DNA from: Furfurilactobacillus rossiae DSM 15814
Lineage (GTDB): Bacteria; Bacillota; Bacilli; Lactobacillales; Lactobacillaceae
Assembly (NCBI RefSeq): GCF_000428925.1
Contig: NZ_AUAW01000004.1
Span: 124,001-188,000 of the forward strand
Length of the DNA: 64,000 bases
Direction: 5' to 3'
The position numbers and the translations under genes were made by a program. The notes under the pieces are model-generated. The model was not told the DNA's origin. It saw only the letters and a list, made by a program, of their open reading frames with translations, and searched no databases. Shown piece by piece: positions 47,078 through 55,520 of this stretch. Position 1 is the first letter of the stretch, and each line of letters begins with the position of its first letter.

Positions 47078-48981
47078 TGAGTGATAATGCAAAGAAAACA
47101 CAGACACCACGACCAACTGGCGGTCACGGACACGGTCCGGGATCAGGCCCTGGTTTAGTTGAAAAGCCTAACAACTTCTTCGGCACGTTTATTCGATTAA
47201 TGAAATACATGTCAGATCGTTGGTTTGGCATGATTATGGTGCTTGTATTCGCCATTACGGCGGTTGTGTTCCAAATTCGTACACCAAAGATTTTAGGTCA
47301 AGCAACAACTGAAATCTACAAAGGGATTATGACAGGTGTCGCCCATCAAAAGGCCGGCATTGCCATGAGTCACTACCCAATCAATTTCGAAAAAGTCTTC
47401 AATATTATCGTTGTTGTTTTGATTATGTATTTGGCTTCTGCCTTGTTCAACTTCCTGCAGCAGTACATTATGACGCGGATCTCTCAGCGGACTGTGTACA
47501 AGTTACGACGCGAGTTTAAAGGAAAGATGCGTTTAGTGCCGATCAAATATTACGACACGCATAACAACGGGGATATTATGAGTCGTGCGGTCAATGATAT
47601 GGATAATATCGCCAGCACGCTGCAACAGAGTCTGACGCAAGCGATTACTAGTTTGGTCACGTTTGTCGGCACCTTGTGGATGATGTTAACAATTAGCTGG
47701 CAATTAACGTTGATCGCATTGGTAACCATTCCGCTCAGTTTGGTCGTTGTTGGGGTTGTGGCACCGAAATCACAACGCTACTTTGGTCAACAGCAAAAAA
47801 GCCTTGGGTTGATCAATAACCAAGTTGAAGAAAACTACTCAGGTCACGAGGTGGTCAAGAGCTTCAATAAGGAAGACGATGCCATCAAGGACTTTGAAAC
47901 GCAGAACGAAACGTATTATAAAGCGGCTTGGAAAGCGCAGTTTATTTCCGGAATCATCATGCCGCTGATGATGTTCTTGAACAACATTGGTTACGTGTTT
48001 GTTGCGATTGTCGGTGGGATTCAAGTTGCTAACGGGAATGTCACCCTTGGTAATGTGCAGGCATTCCTCCAATACACGCAGCAATTCTCACAACCAATTT
48101 CGCAGTTGGCAAACTTACTGAACACGATTCAGTCAACGATTGCATCAGCTGAACGGGTCTTTGATGTGCTTGATGAAGAAGAAATGAAGCAAACACAGTC
48201 AAACTTGCCTGCACAGCCTGATGATCCAAATTTGCTGACCCTTGATCACGTGCAGTTTGGTTACGATGACGAACTGCTGATGACTGATTACAACTTAGCT
48301 GTTAAGAAGGGTCAACAGGTCGCCATTGTTGGACCAACCGGTGCTGGGAAGACGACCATTATCAACCTATTGGAACGTTTTTATGACGTTAAGGGCGGTT
48401 CGATTCGCTTGAACGGTACAGATACCCGTGACCTGCAGCGTGAAGATTTGCGCTCACACTTCGCGATGGTGCTTCAAGATACTTGGCTGTTTACTGGCAC
48501 AATCTGGGATAACTTGAAATACGGGCGTGAAAACGCTACGGATGACGAGATTATGGCCGCCTCTAAAGCGGCTCACGTCGATGAATTTGTCCGTAAATTA
48601 CCAGAAGGGTACAAAACGGTGTTGAATGAAGAAGCGTCGAACATTTCTCAGGGGCAACGTCAGTTATTAACGATCGCCCGGGCGTTTGTCGCGGATCCCG
48701 AAATTCTGATTCTTGATGAAGCGACGAGTTCCGTTGACACGCGGACTGAAGTTCAAATTCAGCACGCCATGGAACAGTTACTTCAAAATCGAACGAGTTT
48801 CGTTGTTGCACACCGGTTATCGACAATTAGAAACGCCGATAACATCATTGTTATGAACCACGGTTCTGTTGTTGAAACAGGTAACCATGATGCGTTGATG
48901 GCCGCTAATGGATTTTACGCTGACCTCTACAATAGTCAGTTTGCCGGCAACATCAGCATGAGCGAAGGGGAGGAATCGTAA
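47077..48981 (+). CDS. ABC exporter half-transporter with canonical ATPase site (LmrD-like)
   Basis: A 634-residue partner: a Gly/His/Pro-rich N-terminal tail, six helices, an ATPase domain with GPTGAGKTT, signature NISQGQRQLLTIARA and complete Walker B ILILDEATSSVD. Its D-loop and H-loop (VAHRLSTIRNAD) are intact. In such heterodimers the two halves share one consensus and one degenerate site. It overlaps both neighbours by one base, implying tightly coupled translation of three proteins. Confidence 0.9.
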   Translation: MSDNAKKTQTPRPTGGHGHGPGSGPGLVEKPNNFFGTFIRLMKYMSDRWFGMIMVLVFAITAVVFQIRTPKILGQATTEIYKGIMTGVAHQKAGIAMSHYPINFEKVFNIIVVVLIMYLASALFNFLQQYIMTRISQRTVYKLRREFKGKMRLVPIKYYDTHNNGDIMSRAVNDMDNIASTLQQSLTQAITSLVTFVGTLWMMLTISWQLTLIALVTIPLSLVVVGVVAPKSQRYFGQQQKSLGLINNQVEENYSGHEVVKSFNKEDDAIKDFETQNETYYKAAWKAQFISGIIMPLMMFLNNIGYVFVAIVGGIQVANGNVTLGNVQAFLQYTQQFSQPISQLANLLNTIQSTIASAERVFDVLDEEEMKQTQSNLPAQPDDPNLLTLDHVQFGYDDELLMTDYNLAVKKGQQVAIVGPTGAGKTTIINLLERFYDVKGGSIRLNGTDTRDLQREDLRSHFAMVLQDTWLFTGTIWDNLKYGRENATDDEIMAASKAAHVDEFVRKLPEGYKTVLNEEASNISQGQRQLLTIARAFVADPEILILDEATSSVDTRTEVQIQHAMEQLLQNRTSFVVAHRLSTIRNADNIIVMNHGSVVETGNHDALMAANGFYADLYNSQFAGNISMSEGEES

Positions 48982-49838
48982 TGCAACGAAAGACAATATT
49001 AGGCGTTGTTGCTGCAGCTTCCGTCCTCACCTTGGCTGGTTGTGGGCGCGCATCACTGACAACCACGCATGAAACTTATCATCAGGATGGCATGGTTGCC
49101 GCGGTGAAAGGACACACCAATGCTAATAAGGTGACCTATCAAGTCGACGGTCACACAAAAGAGTCATTAACTGTGCGTAATGGGACGTTTGTTATTCAGG
49201 TACCCACAACGACCAAACGCCAGTCCGTTAAGTTGACCGCTAATGGTTCGCACAAAACGATCCATGTCTCAGCCGCGAAGTCATTGACTGATTACCAAGC
49301 CTTGCAGAAATCGTTCAATCAGGCACTAACGGGTTCTAAATTAAGCAAAGCTGATCAGGGCAAAGCAATGGCACTACAAAAGGCTGCCGCAAGTTTGAAG
49401 AAACAACCAACCCCAGAGGCTGCTGCTCAAGTTGGTGCCTTGCAAAAGGATGTTCAAGCCGCGATGACCACGGCCAAACAGCAGGCTAAAGGACAATTGT
49501 TACCCGTTAAAACACCTGCAAATGGCGTTAGTGACGTTGTCTCGACCAAAGACTACCGCATTCGAATGAACGTTCAGAACGGTCAAGTTCTCGGCGCAAC
49601 GATGATCGTACCGACCAAGGCGTTTAAGCAAAAGGCTACCCAAAAGCAGTTTGGTACGAGTTTTGCACTTTTAACAAACGGTGTTGGTGCGGATTCTAAG
49701 AGTGTAATGAAACAATTCGGTAAGGAAACAAAGAGCGTTAAGAGTGGTTCCAGTTCCATTGATCCAATCTATTCTAAGGGTGTTAAGTTCACGATTGGAC
49801 TGTCACCCGCTGACATTTACATTTTTGTCGTAAAGTAA
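48981..49838 (+). CDS. Lipoprotein linked to the ABC exporter
   Basis: A 285-residue predicted lipoprotein: signal peptide with lipobox LTLAGCGR (Cys at about residue 21), a small beta-rich domain resembling an Ig/Bacterial lipoprotein fold to about 90, a helical Lys/Gln/Ala-rich middle and a C-terminal beta domain. I do not recognise the family. Its start overlaps the stop of the exporter gene, so it is likely an accessory of the exporter on the outer face of the membrane. Confidence 0.75.
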   Translation: MQRKTILGVVAAASVLTLAGCGRASLTTTHETYHQDGMVAAVKGHTNANKVTYQVDGHTKESLTVRNGTFVIQVPTTTKRQSVKLTANGSHKTIHVSAAKSLTDYQALQKSFNQALTGSKLSKADQGKAMALQKAAASLKKQPTPEAAAQVGALQKDVQAAMTTAKQQAKGQLLPVKTPANGVSDVVSTKDYRIRMNVQNGQVLGATMIVPTKAFKQKATQKQFGTSFALLTNGVGADSKSVMKQFGKETKSVKSGSSSIDPIYSKGVKFTIGLSPADIYIFVVK

Positions 49839-49852
49839 TGATATTACGGTTT

Positions 49853-49897
49853 CAAAAAATCGCCTTCCTTAAAATTTTAGGGAAGGCGATTTTTTGA
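49853..49897. terminator. Intrinsic terminator
   Basis: Stem CAAAAAATCGCCTTCC / GGAAGGCGATTTTTTG with a short AT-rich loop, ending the exporter-lipoprotein operon. Confidence 0.88.
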
Positions 49898-50025
49898 AAT
49901 ATTCATGCGAATTAGACCGCTATCGGCCTAAATTTTTGTAAAATAACGTTTTATTTTTTAAAGTAATACACATAGGTGCGTTGTGTATTGTTAGACCAGC
50001 GGAATTGATTGCCCCATTAACAAAA

Positions 50026-50709
50026 CTAGGCGAATGATTTATCCTGACCTAAAGCTAATAAATGTGGTTTGCCGTAATAATAACCTTGGCGAATGTTAAT
50101 GCCCATTTCGTTGGCAATGTCGTCGCCAACTTCATCCTCAATGCCTTCCAATACTAGACGTTGATTATACTGATGGGTAATGCCAAGCCAAGTGTCTAAT
50201 TCCTGCCGAATATTGGGCGACATTAGTCCTTGCTTAAAGTTTTGCAGAGCAAACTTAATTTCATCGGCATAAGGCAGGAGGTCTTTAATATTGTTGTAGT
50301 GATTGTCGCCACTGTCAACGTCATCTAGGCTAAAATCCATGCCACGATTGGTAAATTGCTGAATTTGGGGAATTAACTCGGCGTTTGTGAAAGGCACCTT
50401 ACCAACCCGTTCAGTCAGTTCAACGACGACCCGCATTGGCCGCATACGTTCCTGGGCATCAATAACTGATTTGGCAATGTCGTCGTTCATCAGCTGACGG
50501 CGATCTAGATTGACAGACACGGAATGAATCTTTAGCGACAAGAGTTTAGTCGAGGCCACAAATAATTCCGTCCAGTTTTGTGGTGTAATGCTGTCAAAAG
50601 ATGTTGGGACACGCCAACCGTCTGGCGTGTGCTCTTTTAAGAGCATTTCATAACCAATAATTGAATTGGTGGCGATATTCAATTGAGGTTGTATAAAGAA
50701 ACGAAACAT
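50026..50709 (-). CDS. EAL-domain cyclic-di-GMP phosphodiesterase
   Basis: A 227-residue protein made of an EAL domain only. Catalytic positions appear intact: QPQ near the start, YEMLLKE (EML for EAL), SVNLDRR, VVELTER, SLDDVDSG (DDxxxG), EIKFALQ, LVLEGIED and RQGYYYGKP. It should open c-di-GMP to pGpG. Start at ATG 50709 with AAAGGATGG upstream; ATG 50715 is an alternative. It is divergent from the polysaccharide operon and is preceded by one of two matching structured RNAs. Confidence 0.88.
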   Translation of the reverse strand: MFRFFIQPQLNIATNSIIGYEMLLKEHTPDGWRVPTSFDSITPQNWTELFVASTKLLSLKIHSVSVNLDRRQLMNDDIAKSVIDAQERMRPMRVVVELTERVGKVPFTNAELIPQIQQFTNRGMDFSLDDVDSGDNHYNNIKDLLPYADEIKFALQNFKQGLMSPNIRQELDTWLGITHQYNQRLVLEGIEDEVGDDIANEMGINIRQGYYYGKPHLLALGQDKSFA

Positions 50710-50779
50710 GCTCATCCATCCTTTGTATTTTATTTGGTCGAACTTGCAGTTCTTGTTTGTGACACCATTGTCGTTGCGT

Positions 50780-50942
50780 CGACCAGAGACGCCGTTCCAT
50801 GAGGACCGGTCTCAGCCTCCTGAAAACCAGAGTCTTCCACCTCGATTCTGAGCCAAAGTTCGTCTCAGCACTCGTCCGACAGCACTAAATGGTCAAACCC
50901 ACACCATTAAGTGCTGTCGACATGGAACTCTGTCTCTAGTCG
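50780..50942 (-). ncRNA. Structured leader RNA, copy 1 (upstream of the EAL gene)
   Basis: A 163-nt minus-strand element. Closing helix: CGACT-AGAGAC-(AGA)-GTTCCATG pairs with CATGGAAC-(GGC)-GTCTCT-GGTCG. Inside come a 16-base-arm hairpin (GACAGCAC...GTGCTGTC), a second hairpin (CTGAG/CTCAG), the core GAGGTGGAAGACTCTGG (50843-50827) and a third hairpin GGAGGCTGAGACCGGTCC (50820-50803). A minus-strand TATAAT at 50959-50954 would start transcription almost exactly at the closing helix. The 3' strand TGGTCGA (50785-50779) can also pair with TCGACCA (50741-50735), a possible switch. Family not recognised. Confidence 0.75.
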
Positions 50943-50953
50943 CCTCCATTTAT

Positions 50954-50982
50954 ATTATAGAAATAAGCTGTTACTTTTTTAA
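50954..50982 (-). promoter_or_regulatory. Promoter of structured RNA copy 1 and the EAL gene
   Basis: On the minus strand TTAAAA (50982-50977), 17-bp spacer and a perfect TATAAT (50959-50954). The predicted start near 50947 places the 5' end of the RNA at its closing helix. Confidence 0.6.
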
Positions 50983-51037
50983 CAAACCTGTTTCTAGCTA
51001 ACGGCAGCCTAAATGTTTGCGATGTAAGCCGAAGGGC

Positions 51038-51203
51038 GTCAACAAGGAAACTAAGGCGTGAAGGGTGCTGTAATCAGGTGGTTTTCCTGATGTACAGCAC
51101 GGGGACGGTCGCGAAGACTCGCATTTTGAGGCTTGGCGACGAGGTGAAAGACTCTGGGTTATGGAGGCTTGAACCGCTCCCACGCCGGTGTTTCCATGTT
51201 GAC
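51038..51203 (+). ncRNA. Structured leader RNA, copy 2 (upstream of the polysaccharide operon)
   Basis: A 166-nt plus-strand element matching copy 1. Closing helix GTCAACA-A-GGAAAC-(TAA)-GGCGTG pairs with CACGCC-(GGT)-GTTTCC-A-TGTTGAC; both copies have a 6-bp helix, a 3x3 internal loop and another 6-8 bp helix, but with different paired bases. Inside are a hairpin (GTGCTGTA...TACAGCAC), a second (GTCGC/GCGAC), the core GAGGTGAAAGACTCTGG (51141-51157; 16 of 17 identical to copy 1) and GGAGGCTTGAACCGCTCC (51163-51180; 14 of 18). It lies 307 bases before the first operon gene. The promoter is not clear. Confidence 0.75.
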
Positions 51204-51510
51204 AACCGAAGGCGACCTTTATTGCAAACGTAAGACCTACATATTAGCAACTCAAGTTAATGATGAAAATACAAACTTGAGTTAATTATGATGAACTACT
51301 TGACCTATGGTACAGTTGCTGGTTAACTGTGGTCAAGCGTTTAGAATCGTTGATTTAATCAAGCTAATCAATGTTTTGGCAGCTTAAAAAAAGAGCTACC
51401 AAACATTTTATAAAGTTAATTTTAAGGTAAGTCGACTATGATAGCCGCATTACCGTAATTTTCTTTATGAGAGTCATAAGTTACTAATTAAAAATTGGGG
51501 ATGAACTTTC
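51204..51510 (+). promoter_or_regulatory. Hairpin-rich leader before the polysaccharide operon
   Basis: Three inverted repeats follow RNA copy 2: AACTCAAGTT/AACTTGAGTT (51249-51258, 51274-51283, perfect), CTTGACC..ACAGTT/AACTGT-GGTCAAG (51299-51337) and AATGTTTTGG-AGCT/AGCT-CCAAACATT (51370-51407) followed by a weak TTTTAT. The last may be an inefficient terminator. A TATGAT at about 51437 could be an internal promoter. No ORF is convincing. Confidence 0.5.
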
Positions 51511-52905
51511 ATGAAAGTTATTGTTGTTGGTTGTACACACGCAGGTACCGCTGCTATTAGTCAGATGCTAGTGACCAATCCGGATTTAGATGTTGAGGTT
51601 TATGAACGGCATGACAATATCTCTTTCTTGTCGTGCGGGATTTCACTATATTTGGACGGACGTGTTCAACGTTTGGAAGACATGTTTTATTCAAGCCCTG
51701 AAGCGCTACGTAAATTAGGCGCCCACGTTCACGTGAAACACGATGTACTCAAAATTGATGCAAAACGGCAAACGGTGGTTGTCGAAGATCTTATTAGTAA
51801 AGATGTTGAAACAGTTCACTATGATCGACTAGTTATGACGACCGGGTCAACGGTAGTAGTTCCACCGTTGAAGGGAATCGACTCAAGCCGCGTTTTGTTG
51901 TGTAAAGACTATGATCAAGCTAAGCAGATTTATAAAACAGCTGCGGAAAACAAACACATTACCATCGTGGGTGCGGGTTATGTTGGCGTGGAGTTAGCGG
52001 AAAGTTACGCTAGCACGGAGCACGTTGTCAGCTTATTTCAGAATCATAAACAGATTTTGGTTCATTCAGTTGATCAAATGTTGTCGGAAAATATCACACA
52101 ACGTCTTGTTGACCACGAAGTCGATGTACATTTGCACGAACGCGTAACTGGATTTAGCGCTGATCCATCAGGTGATGGCATTCTTGTGGAGACGAAAAGT
52201 GGGCAATATCCCACCGATTTGGCGATTGTTGCCACTGGCTTTGTCCCTAATACCGGTCTTTTAAGCGGGCAGGTTGACATGTTACCGAATGGTGCCATTT
52301 TGACCAATGACTATATGCAAAGTTCTGATCCTCATATTTTTGCAGCCGGGGATGCATGTGCGGTGCACTTTAATCCAACGAACGAAAATCTGTATGCACC
52401 TTTGGCTTCCACGGCTGTTCGCCAGGGGACCTTAGTGGGGTTGAACCTATTAACGCCAACCTTGAAATATATGGGTACACAGTCGACATCGGCAATGGAA
52501 ATCTTTGGAAGCACGCTAGCAACGACCGGGAGCACGCTGGCACACGCGCAAGAACAGGGGATTAATGCAGCAACGGCGACTTACGAAGGTAATTATCGAC
52601 CTGCATACATGCCATCAACGGCCAAACTGACCATTGCGTTAGTTTACGATCGGGATTCTCGTCGAATTCTTGGTGGTCAGTTGTTGTGTGAACATGAAGT
52701 TGCTCAGTCCGCGAACACATTGTCTGTTTGCATTCAGAATAAGAATACGATTGATGATTTATCATTTGTCGACATGTTATTTCAGCCCAATTATGATGAG
52801 CCATTTAACTATTTGAATCAAGTGGCTCAAATCGCAGTGGCACAGGAACAACAGCGTGGCCGGAAAGAACCAAAGAACAGTGATCAGGCGGCATCAGAAA
52901 TATGA
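51511..52905 (+). CDS. NADH oxidase/peroxidase-like FAD flavoprotein
   Basis: A 464-residue pyridine nucleotide-disulfide reductase-type protein: FAD motif VIVVGCTHAGTAA with the conserved His10, redox-active Cys in SFLSCGISLYLDG (about residue 42), NAD motif ITIVGAGYVGVELAE and DPHIFAAGDAC. These enzymes reduce O2 to water or peroxide using NADH. The C-terminus has an extra Gln/Arg-rich tail. Its stop overlaps the next gene by 4 bases, so it is a true member of the polysaccharide operon, which is unusual. Confidence 0.85.
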   Translation: MKVIVVGCTHAGTAAISQMLVTNPDLDVEVYERHDNISFLSCGISLYLDGRVQRLEDMFYSSPEALRKLGAHVHVKHDVLKIDAKRQTVVVEDLISKDVETVHYDRLVMTTGSTVVVPPLKGIDSSRVLLCKDYDQAKQIYKTAAENKHITIVGAGYVGVELAESYASTEHVVSLFQNHKQILVHSVDQMLSENITQRLVDHEVDVHLHERVTGFSADPSGDGILVETKSGQYPTDLAIVATGFVPNTGLLSGQVDMLPNGAILTNDYMQSSDPHIFAAGDACAVHFNPTNENLYAPLASTAVRQGTLVGLNLLTPTLKYMGTQSTSAMEIFGSTLATTGSTLAHAQEQGINAATATYEGNYRPAYMPSTAKLTIALVYDRDSRRILGGQLLCEHEVAQSANTLSVCIQNKNTIDDLSFVDMLFQPNYDEPFNYLNQVAQIAVAQEQQRGRKEPKNSDQAASEI

Positions 52906-53993
52906 CTCAATGGCGACGTTACCTAACCCTTGTTAGTTTACTTGTTTTACTGATGGTTAGTGGCCCACTGTTAAACGTTCAAGCGGATACCGATGCACAA
53001 TCGCTGGAATCTGCTCATCAAGCACTGACCAAGTTTGTGACGACCAAGCTGGTTACCAAGCAGGGTGTTAAAACAAACGTAAATGATCAAGTCAATGCGG
53101 GTGGCGACACTGCTAGTGGCAATGAACTATTGAGTGAGTCAGCCGGGTTGTATTTGCAACATCTTGCACTCACGAATCAGCGGGAAGCATTTACTAAGTT
53201 TTATCAGCAAACGAAAACGACCTTTTACGCTCACAATCAGTTTAGCTATCGGTATAACCCACGGACAAAAAAGCGCTCAAATGTGAACGCAACGCTTGAT
53301 GACCTGAGGATTATCGGGGCCCTGATCCAGTACGATAAAACCTTTAGAACGAAGCATTATCAGCGTGAAATTAAGTCACTGTGGCATCATCAGCAAAAAC
53401 AGGCCTTGAAACAAGGACATGTTGCAGACTTTTACGATCCGCAGTCTAAAAAGCGCCCCCAAACCGGTACGCTGTCATACTTTGATTTTTTGACGCTACG
53501 CCAGGTAGAAGGCAACACTAAAACCTATCAAAAGCAGTTGCGTTTGGTTCAAGGCGGTTTTATTAGCCGTAAGATGCCATTTTACGCACGAAGGTACAAT
53601 TATCACACACAAAAATATACGACTGGTAATATTAACACCACAGAAGGCTTAGTGACGTTACTGCACGTTGCTCAAATTGGTCGTTTGAAACCATCCAGCG
53701 AACGGTGGTTGTTACAGCAAACAAAGCATAAATCACTGGTTAACCAGTATGACCAGCACGGGCACGCGTTAACAACTGATCAGTCTGCTGCCAATTACGC
53801 ATTAGTCATGATGATTGGTAACGCAAGCGGTCAAAAGGCGCTTCAAGCTGCCGGTCAGCAACAATTGTTGGCGATGCAGGTTAAAAATGATGCATCACCA
53901 CTAGCAGGCGGGTTCGGAGATGAAAGTACCAATACGGCATATTCGTTTAACAACCTAATGGCATTGGTGGCAATGGATGGCGTCACCCACTAA
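52902..53993 (+). CDS. Secreted glycosyl hydrolase family 8-like protein (BcsZ/PssZ-like)
   Basis: A 363-residue exported protein with a signal peptide cut after NVQA (about residue 29). The GH8 layout is recognisable: LLSESAGLYLQHLAL carrying the candidate acid Glu, FSYRYNPRTKKRSNVNATLDDL carrying the Asp-Asp-Leu that corresponds to ATDADL, and a C-terminal YSFNNLMAL. Polysaccharide operons commonly hold such a hydrolase to trim or release the polymer. Activity needs testing because identity to known GH8 looks low. Confidence 0.7.
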   Translation: MTQWRRYLTLVSLLVLLMVSGPLLNVQADTDAQSLESAHQALTKFVTTKLVTKQGVKTNVNDQVNAGGDTASGNELLSESAGLYLQHLALTNQREAFTKFYQQTKTTFYAHNQFSYRYNPRTKKRSNVNATLDDLRIIGALIQYDKTFRTKHYQREIKSLWHHQQKQALKQGHVADFYDPQSKKRPQTGTLSYFDFLTLRQVEGNTKTYQKQLRLVQGGFISRKMPFYARRYNYHTQKYTTGNINTTEGLVTLLHVAQIGRLKPSSERWLLQQTKHKSLVNQYDQHGHALTTDQSAANYALVMMIGNASGQKALQAAGQQQLLAMQVKNDASPLAGGFGDESTNTAYSFNNLMALVAMDGVTH

Positions 53994-54023
53994 TAACGGT
54001 GTTTGAGAGAAAGGGGTGATTGA

Positions 54024-55520
54024 ATGGGCGCGCATTTGCGGCATGGCCTGACACGAGGCCTATTGTGGTTTCGGTCGCATGTTTCACCAGCGGCGTTGGC
54101 AGTGATCTTGTCAGCACTGATCGTGGCGTACCTGTTATTCATTCCACCGGTTAACGGCTACGCTAACAACGGCGATTTTGATCGTGCCATCTACGTCAAC
54201 GGCCTCTATCGCTTAACTGGTAAACCATATTACTTTTTTACATACATGATTCAAAAATATGGCATCATGCAGTACTTTAACGAGTCGTCAGCTGCTTTGT
54301 TTTCTTCACAGCCGTTGTTCATTAAGGCGGCGATTGGCTTAAACATGTTGGTCTATAGTACCAAAGTGTTTGACATTCGGTTTATGGGACTGATTTATTA
54401 CGTGCTGTTTCTAGGAGGTATCTATCTTTTAACCGAGGCGCTAACATTTCCTTCGAAGCGGTGGCGGAATTATATTATTGCGTTAATGGTCGTGTTTGTT
54501 TTTGCCGATTCATCGTACACACTGTACTTTAATTCCTTCTTCGCAGAACCAGGAATGTTTGTGGCCATGCTCTATTCGTTTTCTTCGATTTTGTTATTGG
54601 CACGTCACCGTTTCAAACGGCGCTGGCCGATGGTATTACTCTTCTTTATCAGCACGGTGGTCTTGATTACAAACAAACAGCAAAATGCGCCGCTGGCACT
54701 AGGCTTTGCGTTGACGATGCTAAGTTTGTTGTTTGTGTTTCACAAACGTGCCGAGAAGTTGTACGTCATTTTGGGCACCGTGCTGATTTTGGCGTCTGGA
54801 GTAGCAACCTATGCACTGATCACAAAGACGTTTAATAATATTAACGAATATCAATCGATGACCCGTGGTGTGTTGTTAAAGGCCAAGGATCCTGAAAAAG
54901 CACTGATGCAGGGTGGCATTGACAGTCAGTTTGCGTTGACCCGAGGGCAAACGTACTTTGATCGATATTCGCCAATTGACGTCAATGGCAAGTACATGCA
55001 AAAGCACTTTACGGATAAGTTCAGCTTCATGTGGATTTTGAAGTATGAACTGACTCATCCGTCAGAATTTGGCGCATTGCTGAATTTGGCCGCTAAGGAT
55101 GGCCAGTTGACGCAGGTTAAGGCAGTTAGTGATTACACCAAGTCGGCCGGTCAGCCAAAATATGCGCAAACACATTATTTTACGGGCTTTTCCACCATGA
55201 TGGGCGCATTTTTCCCACGAACGTTCGCTTTTTATGTGCTAATTGCCTTCGCTTTCATCGGGGTGTATGCATTTGGCGCCTATCATGGCATTCGTGATGG
55301 TGATCCAGAGATGGTTGTTCGACTGGCGCTCATCATTGCGAACATGGCTATTATTTTCATGACCTTTATTGCATCCGTGATTGGTGATGGCGATGCGGAC
55401 TTAGCAAAGCACTTGTTTATGGTGCCGTTGTGTACGGACTTGTCGCTGGCATTACTAGTATCTGACTTGTTGAATCACCGCCTCTGGCATGTATTTGAAA
55501 TGCGGGGTGGGCAGCGATGA
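54024..55520 (+). CDS. Polytopic membrane protein of the polysaccharide operon
   Basis: A 498-residue protein with about 11 helices. After the first helix it has NGYANNGDFDRAIYVNGLYR, an acidic extracytoplasmic loop, and later a soluble segment (about residues 275-385) before the last helices. The arrangement fits a GT-C-like glycosyltransferase or a polymer-modifying membrane enzyme, but no named family is certain. AAAGGGG precedes the ATG, and the gene overlaps the next by 4 bases. Confidence 0.65.
   Translation: MGAHLRHGLTRGLLWFRSHVSPAALAVILSALIVAYLLFIPPVNGYANNGDFDRAIYVNGLYRLTGKPYYFFTYMIQKYGIMQYFNESSAALFSSQPLFIKAAIGLNMLVYSTKVFDIRFMGLIYYVLFLGGIYLLTEALTFPSKRWRNYIIALMVVFVFADSSYTLYFNSFFAEPGMFVAMLYSFSSILLLARHRFKRRWPMVLLFFISTVVLITNKQQNAPLALGFALTMLSLLFVFHKRAEKLYVILGTVLILASGVATYALITKTFNNINEYQSMTRGVLLKAKDPEKALMQGGIDSQFALTRGQTYFDRYSPIDVNGKYMQKHFTDKFSFMWILKYELTHPSEFGALLNLAAKDGQLTQVKAVSDYTKSAGQPKYAQTHYFTGFSTMMGAFFPRTFAFYVLIAFAFIGVYAFGAYHGIRDGDPEMVVRLALIIANMAIIFMTFIASVIGDGDADLAKHLFMVPLCTDLSLALLVSDLLNHRLWHVFEMRGGQR

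Noticed and set aside
50998-51183. Minus-strand ORF of 61 codons opposite RNA copy 2
   Set aside because: Amino acid composition is unlike a protein (many Ser, Pro, Arg) and the region is better explained by the structured RNA.
51038-51203. RNA copy 2 as a known c-di-GMP-I riboswitch, RNase P RNA, SRP RNA, tmRNA or cobalamin riboswitch
   Set aside because: None of the conserved sequences of these classes, as I know them, can be placed on the element.
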